From contig NC_058523.1 in the NCBI RefSeq assembly GCF_904849725.1, positions 335,833,948 to 335,897,947 of the forward strand: 64,000 nucleotides of DNA, given 5' to 3'. Source of the stretch: Hordeum vulgare subsp. vulgare. Its lineage: Eukaryota > Streptophyta > Magnoliopsida > Poales > Poaceae. A program made the translations under genes and the position numbers. The notes under the pieces are model-generated. The model ran no database searches. It saw nothing but the letters and a program-made list of their open reading frames with translations, and had not been told where the DNA came from. Shown piece after piece: positions 47,301 to 55,403 of the stretch (position 1 is its first letter; each line of letters starts with the position of its first letter).

Positions 47301-47899
47301 CCTGGCAGTAGAACCAAGTCGACTGCCAGTTCCTAACGGATTCAGACAACTGAAGAGCGGGATAGCTACTTTTGCTTTTCTTCTGGAAGCCTAAGCCTCC
47401 GCAGAGCTGGAGGAGATGAGTTTTGTCGTCCGACTGGCTAAGTCTTTTGATGGTTTGGGATCTAGCGGAGAAGATGTGCTTAAAGAGCCCCCAATGAGGA
47501 GGGCAACCGATAAAACACTCGCAAAAGCACGACGAAGGCAGAGAGATGAGCTATTGCGTTGGGAGGAAAATGGTGGACCTGTGCCCCGAAGTGGTTCATT
47601 ATACCTCTGAAGAAGGGATGAGGAGGCAGAGAGAAGACTCGGTACACGTGAATGAGCAGCAAGACGCGCTCATCCCCTCGAGGCGCCGGCTCCGTCTCGC
47701 CCTCCGCCGGTAGCCTCCACGACTCGTTCTCGATCAGGCCTTGCTCCACCAGCTCCAACATGTCGCTCTTTGCCACCGTGGAGGGGAGGAAATCCCCCTG
47801 GATCCACCCCGCCGGCAGTGCCCGCTGTCGCTGTTGAGCGGGAGCCGCCGTTTTCTTCTTCTTCCGTGCCTCGAGCTTGCTCGTCTGCCCCTTCGTCAT
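44344..47899 (-). pseudogene. Antisense extra gene of element F, multi-exon
   Basis: Start at 47899 (MTKGQTSKLEARKKKK) in good context after CTCCACC. The PF04195-type motif HHFPPNAIAHLSAF lies near 47540, with a frame break near 47490. Then come LCGGLGF, WFYCQDV and IDLLEVFLGRCIQP. A GT-AG intron (46819-46917) matches an intron of element C. Exon 2 is acidic and Pro/Ala-rich (EEESEEEEGEDEEQ). Further introns include 45208-45703 and 44835-44912, the latter a multiple of three so the frame reads through. Coiled-coil segments (LAEQEKSLEESREANKALV) precede a conserved end, LRFEDFMETFLESATRIADRIDLDTFV, shared with C. The role is unknown; a product made antisense to the genomic RNA could regulate or assist the element. 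Confidence 0.75.
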
Positions 47900-48026
47900 G
47901 GTGGAGGCTGCATATCTGCAGAGGAGGAGGAGAAGGAGGGAGCTTGGGGTGCGCAGGAATCCACGAGAGAGGCGGTGCGAGTGCGAGTTATCAGGCGAGT
48001 GCAACGAGAAACCCTCGCTGGGGAGG

Positions 48027-48034
48027 TTTAAATA
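48027..48034 (-). promoter_or_regulatory. TATA-like box of the antisense gene of F
   Basis: TATTTAAA on the minus strand, 128 bases upstream of the ATG at 47899. The intervening leader is pyrimidine-rich and without upstream ATG in strong context. Confidence 0.45.
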
Positions 48035-48037
48035 AGG

Positions 48038-48417
48038 TTCCGACTGGGTCACTAGCAGGTGGCCCCGAAATCTTATCCCCCGACCGGTTGTTGTGATATT
48101 AGTGGAGGAGATGAAGGTGCGGAAATCGAGGCGGCAGATACTACTCGATGATGATGTCGTCATCCCCGCTGAGCGCGCGGCAACCGAAATTTGAGGATCC
48201 GAGAAAATCCGCCGCTGTCAGTTGACCGGTCACGTCAAAAGATTCCACGGAACCACTCGGTTTCTGACGATTCGTTTCACAGATATATCCACTTGGATCA
48301 CTGGTCAAGAGGATAAAATGGATCAAGGCAAACAACGCCAAAGTCGCATCCATACCAGTCGGATCCGTACTCCAAGCGTCGCTTCGTCGTTCCAACCCCG
48401 ATCCATTCGGGGACTAA
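48038..48417 (+). other. 3' non-coding end of element F
   Basis: No ORF supported. It ends TTCGGGGACTAA directly before the LTR, a short purine-rich primer-like stretch. It would serve both as upstream region of the antisense gene and as 3' end of the element. Confidence 0.6.
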
Positions 48418-48975
48418 TGATGGGGTTATAGTCCTAGGGTAGGGTCATAGGCCTGCCCTATAGGTCCTACCCAACGACTACCATTCATAAGGGACAACGC
48501 CCTTAGTCAGTTCCGACTGAATTAAGGACTTCCCTTCATCCAGTCGGTGACGATTCCTCCATCATCCAGTCGGAAATGAGCATTCGGAGCGTATCAAACT
48601 TACCCACTGGATTCCACTCTGTACATCGTAACCCCCCTGGAGGGCAACGGTCATACGTTTTCATGTACCTTTATTAGCATTTAAGGCATACGTTACCTGT
48701 AACGTAGACATTTAATCGCCACTACTCCACCCCTGTGCATCGAACCGTTGTGAAGGGCAGCACACTCTATATAAGTCGCCCTTCCCCACTGGTGCAGGGG
48801 TTAGCAATTCACTGTAATCCATATTCCACTCGACATCAAGCTCCCAAGAGCACTAATACGTAGGGCTTTTACCTCCACCGTAGAGGGGCCTGAACTCATA
48901 CAACCTCGCCGTAGCTAAGGCTCTGCCCATCCTTTCGTACCCTACACATCTACTGTCAGACTTATACCCACGACA
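48418..48975 (+). repeat. 3' LTR of element F
   Basis: 558 bp, same ends as the 5' LTR, followed by the target duplication ATGAT. Confidence 0.96.
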
Positions 48976-49235
48976 ATGATAAAGTGCAATTGCTTCAATG
49001 ACTAAAGACTATTGGTTGTTAATTCTCAATAAGGTTCTTGATCCATACTTTACATTGTGAAGGAATTGTCACTTTAGCATAATACATTATATGACGATAT
49101 TGTTGTTCTAAATATGATCATGATGCCTGCATGTCCGTATTTTATATTATCGACACCTCTATCTCTAAACATGTGGGCATATTTATTGATCCCGGCTTCG
49201 GCTTGAGGACAAGCGAGGTCTAAGCTTGGGGGAGT
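48976..49235 (+). other. 3' non-coding region and polypurine tract of element D, last part
   Basis: Continues the D sequence interrupted at 36105. It ends TAAGCTTGGGGGAGT immediately before the LTR, the plus-strand primer site. No gene. Confidence 0.85.
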
Positions 49236-50749
49236 TGATATGTCCTTTTTGCATCATGATTTTATATTGATATTTATCGCATTATGGGCTGTTATTACAC
49301 ATTATGGTACAATACTTATGCATTTTCTCTCTTATTTTATAAGGTTTACATGAAGAGGGGGAATGCCGGCAGCTGGAATTCTGGGCTGGAAAAGGAGCAA
49401 GTTTGAGATACCTATTGTGCACAACTCCAAAAGCCATGAAAATCAGCGAGGAATTATTTTGGATTATATAAAAAATATTGGGTGGAAGAAATACTGGAGG
49501 GGAGCCACGAGGAGGTCACGAGCCTGCCAGGCGCGCCCCACCCCCCTAGGCGCGCCTGGGGGGCTCGTGGGCCCCCTGTTACCCCTCCGGCTCCCATCTT
49601 CTGCTATAAGGAGGGTTTCGTCCTAGAAAATATCAAGAGAGACCTTTCGGGAAGAATCACCGCCCCCACGAGGTGGAACTAGAGCAAAACCAATCCAGAG
49701 CTCCGGCAGGTCCGTCCTTCCTGGGAAACTTCCCTCCCGGAGGGGGAAATCATCGCCATCGTCATCACCAACACTCCTCTCTTCGGAGGGGACTCATCTC
49801 CATCAACATCTTCATCAGCACTAAACCCTAGTTCATCTCTTGTAACCAATCTCCTTCTCGCGACTCCGATTGGTACTTTTAAGGTTGCTAGTAGTGTTAA
49901 TTACTCCTTGTAGTTGATGCTAGTTGGTTTACTCGATGGAAGATCATATGTTCACATCCTTGATGCTATTCAATACCTCTCTGATCATGAACATAATTAT
50001 GCTTTGTGAGTTGTTACGTTTGTTCTTGAGGACATGGGATAAGTCTTGCTATAAGTAGTTATGTGAATTTGGTATTCGTTCGATATTTTGATGCGTTGTA
50101 TGTTGTCTTTCCTCTAGTGGTGTTATGTGAACATCGACTACATGACACTTCACCATTATTTGGTCCTATAGGAAGGCATTGGGAAGTAATAGGTAGATGA
50201 TGGATTGCTAGAGTGACAAAAGCTTAAACCCTAGTTTATGTGTTGCTTCGCAAGGGGCTGATTTGGATCCACCAATTTAATGCTATGGTTAGACCTTGTC
50301 TTAATTCTTCTTTCGTAGTTGCGGATGCTTGTGAGAGGGGTTAATCATAAGTGAGATGTTTTTCCAAGTAAGGACAACACCCAAGCACCGGTCCACCCAC
50401 ATATCAAACTATCAAAGTAGCGAACACGAATCATATGAACATGATGAAAACTAGCTTGACAGAAATTCCCATGTGTCCTCGGGAGCGCTTTACCTTATAT
50501 AAGAGTTCATCCAGGCTTGTCCCTTGCTACAAAAGGGATTGGGCCATCTTGTTGCACCTTTGTTACTATTGTTACTTGTTACCCGTTACGAATTATCTTA
50601 TCCCGCAAGTATCTGTTACCGATAATTCCAGTGCTTGCAGAGAATACCTTGCTGAAAAGCACTTGTCATTTCCTTATGCTCCTCGTTCGGTGCGACACTC
50701 TTACTTATTGAAAGGACTACTATAGATCCCCTATACTTGTGGCTCATCA
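49236..50749 (+). repeat. 3' LTR of element D
   Basis: 1,514 bp, TGATATGTCC...GCTCATCA. Contains CACGAGCC (49517-49524)/GGCTCGTG (49562-49569). It lacks the LINE fragment of the 5' LTR. Followed by GTAGG. Confidence 0.93.
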
Positions 50750-51885
50750 GTAGGCGGCGATGCGCCGGTTCCATTCCTGCCATCGTTGGGACACGAGGGC
50801 GTCGGTAGCGCCGCCCGCGTGCCTCCCCTCCCTCTGTCCATAGGAGGAAGACGACCCCGACATGCATGCCCCACCTGTTAGTGGCTCGTCTCTCCCCATC
50901 TCTCCTCTCTCTACCACTGACCACACGGGCCCGCGCGTCAGGTTTAACCTGATGGCACGCGCGCCTGGGCTGTTGGCTAGCTAACTGGACAGTTGGCGAG
51001 TTGGGCCGGCCCAGCCACTGGCCGATTGAGGCCAGGGCTAAGCCCCCTTTTCTTTTTGTTTTTAATCCGTTTTCAAAAGATTTTTGCAGAATTTATTATT
51101 TAATGACATTTAATTATTTTTCCACCACAATTCTTCTAAAAATATATAGAATTTAATAGAACTGTTATACTAATTTTTGTGAAAACTTTTCTCCATACTT
51201 ATAATTAAAAGGCTTATTTTGAATATCTTAGCTCCTGTTAATTGGGTTTTAAAAACAATCTTTTCATCAAAACCAGAGACAAATATTTTTAAAATTATAC
51301 TATAGATTTATCAGAATAGGATAACATTTTTAAAGTGAATTTGTGCTCTGTTTTTGAGTGAACTACTTATTTTATTACTATTATTACGACGGTAGATTCC
51401 GCATTCGACGAAGGAGTTGGACTCGAAGACCCCGAAGACCTCGGATACCTAGTTGATCAAGGTAAGCAGCCCTTTGACCATGTATAAGAAACACTTCTAT
51501 GCATGACACATTAGTTACTTTATTCTGATGCATATAGTTAAGGTTATTCGGTGCACCTAGCATGGTGTTACCGATGGCTCCTCCGGAGCACTTGCATTTG
51601 ACCATGATCCTACCACCTATGAGGGTCACGTTGATAATATGTTGACAGGTAGACAGTAGTGCTATGCATAGGAAGAGCATGTGCATGATGATGGAAACAC
51701 AGAGTTGATATCAAAGGTTTTATGAAAACCCCGTCGGGTGCCACTAATGCCTGAGGGTGATGATGTTCAGTTAGCAGACCACCTGTGAAGAAGTGGTGCA
51801 CCAGGTAATATTTTGTGTGAGTGGTGTCGGAAATGGGATTAGATTTATGATGTGTCGACCGTCCCAACCTTACATTTACGACCAG
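50750..51885 (+). other. Unidentified LTR-like sequence hosting element D, right part
   Basis: Joins 19087 through the duplicated GTAGG. GC-rich at first, then AT-rich (51050-51380), then a stretch with GAAGACCCCGAAGACCTCGG that resembles the 3' portion of chromovirus-type LTRs as I recall them. No coding frame recognised; ends not defined. Confidence 0.4.
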
Positions 51886-52519
51886 TGTCGGGGATATACC
51901 CCGACGTGTAACCCGGCTTGAAGTATGACCCGCCAAGGACTTGGCGACTCACCGACGACTCAGCAGTGACCTGGCGGGTGCCTCATACTTGACCCCACAG
52001 GCGACTCAGACGAATGATGAAGTCCCAAGTCCCGGCGTACAACCTAACATAAGGCGGCTCATAGAGAGGCCAGGAGGGCCGACTCACGAGACAAGGCCCA
52101 AGAAGAGGAGAGACTCCCTCAGAAAGGAAACAAGACCCGGATTAGGATTCAAGAGAGTCTAGTCCTATTCCTACACCTAGTAGGACTCTACATGTAAACC
52201 TACCCCTTCCACTTATATAAGGAGGGGTATGATGCCCCAAGAGGGACAGATTCACAACTTAGGTCTAGACAAGACAAATCATGAGATAGACATATTAGAC
52301 ACCCGCGAGATTAGAGGTGGAAAGTCTGCACCCTTGTAATCGAGATCATCATCTTCATAAATGAAACACAAGAAGGACATAGGCTTTTACCTCCATCGGA
52401 GGGGACGAACCTGGGTAAACTCACGTCTCTCGATTCCGACCAACCCCTCTCAAGCCGCCACATGGTTGCGATGGCTGCTTCTAGTTGCTCAACAATTAGC
52501 AATTGTCTTGCAATGGCCC
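51886..52519 (+). repeat. Probable solo LTR, Tat-like
   Basis: Starts TGTCGGGGATATACCCCGAC, an inverted repeat with 7-bp arms. It has TATA-like CTTATATAAG near 52214 and a GGCTTTTACCTCCATCGG segment like the one in the element F LTR. The 3' end is uncertain: ACCAG occurs at 51881-51885 and 52520-52524, consistent with a target duplication, but the inferred LTR end is not CA. No internal element sequence follows. Confidence 0.5.
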
Positions 52520-52771
52520 ACCAGCGTGTGGGATTGCGGCAGTTTTCGAGGGTAGAGTATTCAACCCAAATTTGTTGGTTCGATACGATGGGAGTGAAAG
52601 GATATTCTCCAGTATTAGCAGTTGAGTTGTTGGCTCAACCATACCTGAAAGATTAGTATCTGCAAGCAGGATATAAGCAACAAAGGTAGTATGATAGCAA
52701 CGGTGCCAGAAACGATCTGTTGACAAGGGAGACTATTCCTAACTAAAGTATCAATGGCGCCAGAAAAGTAT
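52520..52771 (-). mobile_element. Element G, internal remnant next to its PBS
   Basis: On the minus strand the LTR ends near 52772 and is followed by TGGCGCCATTG (52765-52755), a TGGCGCC-type primer site. Beyond it is non-coding leader, cut by the solo LTR. No gag is reached. Confidence 0.6.
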
Positions 52772-54208
52772 TGTAGCAGGTAGTAGCAGTGTAACGAGTA
52801 GCAGCAGTGGCAAGGAAAAGCAATAGTGACAGCAGTAGCAAGTGGCAACAGTAGCAAGTAACAGCAACAACAAGTAACAGTAGCAGCAACACTAGCGGCA
52901 TCAGCAGCAGGACAAAGCAAGTAACAATAGCAGCAGGTAACAGTAGCAGCAACAGTAGTAACAGCAGCAGAGCAGAGCAAGTAACAGTAGCAGCAACAGT
53001 AGTAACAACAGTAGTAGCAGAGCAAGTAACAGTAGCAGTGACAGTAGTAACAACAGTAGCAGCAGAGCAAGTAACAGTAGTAGTGGGACAAACTCGTAGG
53101 CAATGGATCGGTGATTTGTTGGATGACATTCATCATGCAACAGTTATAACACGGAGAGATATGTGGCTAGCTCCCGTTCGTCAATGTGATGTAGGCATGC
53201 ATTCCGTATGTAGTCATACGTGCTTAGGGTAAAGAACTTGAATGACATCTATTGTCCATCCCTCCCGTGGCAGCGGGGTCCAAATGGATACTACGGGATA
53301 TTAAGGTTCTCCTTTTAATAAAGTACCGGACCAACGCATTAGCACTTGGTGAACACATGAACTCCTAAAACTATGGTCATCACAGGGAGTGGTTCCGGTT
53401 ATTGTCACTCCAGGGTTGCCGGATCATAACACATAGTAGGTAACTACAACTTGCAAGATCGGATCTAAAACACACATATATTGGTGACAACATAATAATT
53501 TCAGATCTGAATTTATGGCACTCGGGCCCTAGCGACAAGAATTAAGCATGGCAAAGTAGTAGCAACATCAATCTCAGAACATAGTGGATACTAGGGATCA
53601 ATCCCCGTCAAAACTAACTCGATTACATGATAGATCTCATCCTACTCATCACCGCCCAGAGAGCCTATGAATAGATTACTCACGAACGATGAAGAGCTTC
53701 ATCGAATTGGAGAGAGAAGAAGGTTGATGATGATGATGGCGACGATCTCCTTGATCCGGAGCCCAAAACGGACTCTAGATCTGCCCTCCAGGGCAAGAAC
53801 GGGATGTGGTGGCACCTCTGGATCGTGAAACGCGATAAACTCTTCTCTCTTGATTTTTTCCGGGACGAAAGGGAATAAATAGCACTGGAATTGGGGGCGG
53901 CAGAGCCACGTGGGCCCCACAAGCCTGGTAGCCGCGGCCAGGGGGGAGGCCGCGGCTACAGGGCTTGTGGCCCAGTGGCCCGTCCCCTCTGGTGGATCTT
54001 TGCGTAGGTATTTTTCATATTTTCTAGAAATATTCTCCATAAATTTTCATGACGTTCCGAGAACTTTCATTTCTGCACAAAAACAACACCATGGCACTTC
54101 TGCAGAAAACAGCGTCAGTCCGGGTTAGTTCCATTCAAATCATGCTAATTAGAGTCCAAAACAAGGGCAAAAGAGTTTGGAAAAGTAGATACGATGGAGA
54201 CGTATCAA
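52772..54208 (-). repeat. LTR of Athila-like element G
   Basis: About 1,437 bp, sense-strand TGATACGTCTCCATCG...GCTACA. It contains CACAAGCC (53918-53925)/GGCTTGTG (53962-53969) around a GC-rich loop with further GCCGCGGC arms. Its U5 part (52772-53090) is expanded in GTAGCA/AGTAAC-type triplets, which create long spurious Leu/Cys-rich frames. It is flanked by a PBS on one side and a polypurine tract on the other. Confidence 0.75.
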
Positions 54209-54293
54209 CTCCCCCAAGCTTAGAACCTTGCTTGTCCTCAAGCAACTCAATTGACAAACTGAAAGAGAAAGAAAAGCTTGTTGTTGCAACTAT
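54209..54293 (-). other. 3' internal end and polypurine tract of element G copy
   Basis: Minus strand ...TTGAGGACAAGCAAGG...AAGCTTGGGGGAGT directly before the LTR. It is cut by the CACTA element, whose 3-bp target duplication is probably TAT (54291-54293). Confidence 0.7.
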
Positions 54294-54600
54294 CACTACT
54301 GGAAAACAGTAATTTCCCATCAGCCAGGGCTTTGCCGTCTGCTGGCTGATGGCAAAGACCCTCTTTCCCGTCAGCTGACCTAAAGCGGACGGTAAAGGTC
54401 TCACTGATGGTAAAAAGGATATTTGCCATCGGCCAGGGCTTTGCCATCCGTCAACGGACGGCAGAGGTATTGAAGGCAGACGGCAAACCTTTCCCACCCC
54501 ACCTCTCCTCTCTCCCCACCCTAGCCCGCCCCACCCCACCCCTTTGCCGTCAGCCTAACGCACTTTGCCGTCTGCGACAGACGGCAAACGGGATGGACCC
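54294..54600. repeat. Terminal inverted repeat and subterminal motifs of the CACTA element
   Basis: About eleven copies of TTTGCCGTC-type motifs in both orientations (for example TTTGCCGTCTGC, GCTGATGGCAAAG, GCAGACGGCAAAC) within 300 bp. Such clusters are binding sites for the TNPA-type protein in characterised CACTA elements such as En/Spm. Confidence 0.8.
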
Positions 54601-55400
54601 CCTAACATTAACGGTCGTCCTGCCCACCGGCGCGCTCCCCCACTCTCTCTCCCCTCTCTCTCCACCGCAACCTCCACCCCCAGCGCCGCTGACGCCACCC
54701 CACCCCAGCGCCGCCGCCCCACCACAACACCCCCACACCATCCCAAGGCCGCCGCCCCACCCCACCCCAGCGCCGCCACCCCACCCCAGCGCCTCCGCCG
54801 CCACGCCACCGCACGCTCTCCTCGCGCCCCTCACCCTGTGGCCCTCCTCCCCGCGCCTCTCCTCCTCGCGCCCCTCCCCCCTGCGGCCCTCCTCCCCATG
54901 CCCTCCTTAGGCCCCTCCCCCCTGCGGCCCTCCTCCTCGCGCCTCTCCTCCCTACGCCACCGGATCGAGGTCAGTTTTTTTAGCTTTTTTTGTAATAGTT
55001 TTGTTTAATTAGTTATAGGTTTTAGGTTTGTTTTGTCTTAGGTTTAGTTTTAGTTTAGGTTTAGTTTTAGTTTAGTTTACGTTTATGTTTAGTCTTAGGT
55101 TAGTTTCCTGTGTAGTAGAAGAAAATAAGAAAAAGTAGAAGAAGAAGAATAAGTAGAAGAAGAAAAAAGGAGAAGAAGAAGAAGAAGAGCTAGAGGAGGA
55201 GGAGGAGAAGAAGAAGAAAAGAAGAAGAAGGAGAAGAAGAATAATAGGAAAAAAGAAAAAAGAAAATAAGGATAAGGATAAGAATAAGAATAAGAAGAAG
55301 AAGAAAAATACGAGAGGAAGAGAAGAATAAGAGGAAAAAATAAAATAGAAAATAAGAAGAAGAAGAAGAAGAAAAATAGAAGAGGAAGAGAAGAAGAAGA
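54601..55400. other. C-rich, T-rich and purine-rich segments of the CACTA element
   Basis: 54610-54960 is C-rich simple sequence whose Pro-rich frames I do not regard as coding. 54961-55110 is T-rich with loose TTTAGGTTTAG repeats, possibly an intron after GGATCGAG/GT. 55110-55400 is almost pure purine (GAA/GAG/AAG). Confidence 0.6.
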
Positions 55401-55403
55401 AAA

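Larger units (their letters stand above)
36106..48975 (+). mobile_element. Element F: complete Tat-lineage Gypsy retrotransposon
   Basis: Two 558-bp LTRs and a perfect 5-bp target duplication ATGAT (36101-36105 and 48976-48980), total 12,870 bp. The order is LTR, PBS, gag, protease, RT, RNase H, archaeal RNase H, integrase, tandem repeats, an antisense intron-containing gene, and LTR. By hand count the LTRs differ at about 17 of 558 positions (about 3%), which at 1.3e-8 substitutions per site per year would mean roughly 1.2 million years. Gag is frameshifted and stopped, and 172 bp are lost between protease and RT, so it is not autonomous. Confidence 0.95.
19088..50749 (+). mobile_element. 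Element D: Athila-like Gypsy retrotransposon, split by E and F
   Basis: LTRs at 19088-20798 and 49236-50749 are direct repeats. The element is bounded by a perfect 5-bp target duplication GTAGG (19083-19087 and 50750-50754). Without the nested insertions its own length is about 10.8 kb. The order is LTR, PBS, gag-pro, RT, RNase H, integrase, a third ORF, a non-coding region, a polypurine tract (AAGCTTGGGGGAG) and LTR. The third ORF and protein similarity place it near Athila. Coding regions contain several stops and frameshifts, a plastid DNA insertion and a changed RT active site, so it is dead. Confidence 0.92.

Noticed and set aside
52615..53140. Long Leu/Cys/Tyr-rich and Val/Thr-rich minus-strand frames
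   Set aside because: They arise from GTAGCA/AGTAAC triplet expansions in the LTR of element G; no start context, domain or conserved frame.
54407..55008. Pro-rich plus-strand and Gly/Trp-rich minus-strand frames
   Set aside because: C-rich simple sequence in the CACTA subterminal region yields open frames in all phases; no protein-like feature.
54990..55110. Possible interstitial telomere repeat (TTTAGG-like)
   Set aside because: The motif is irregular (TTTAGGTTTAG, TTTAGTTTTAG), lacks consecutive TTTAGGG units and sits inside a CACTA element.
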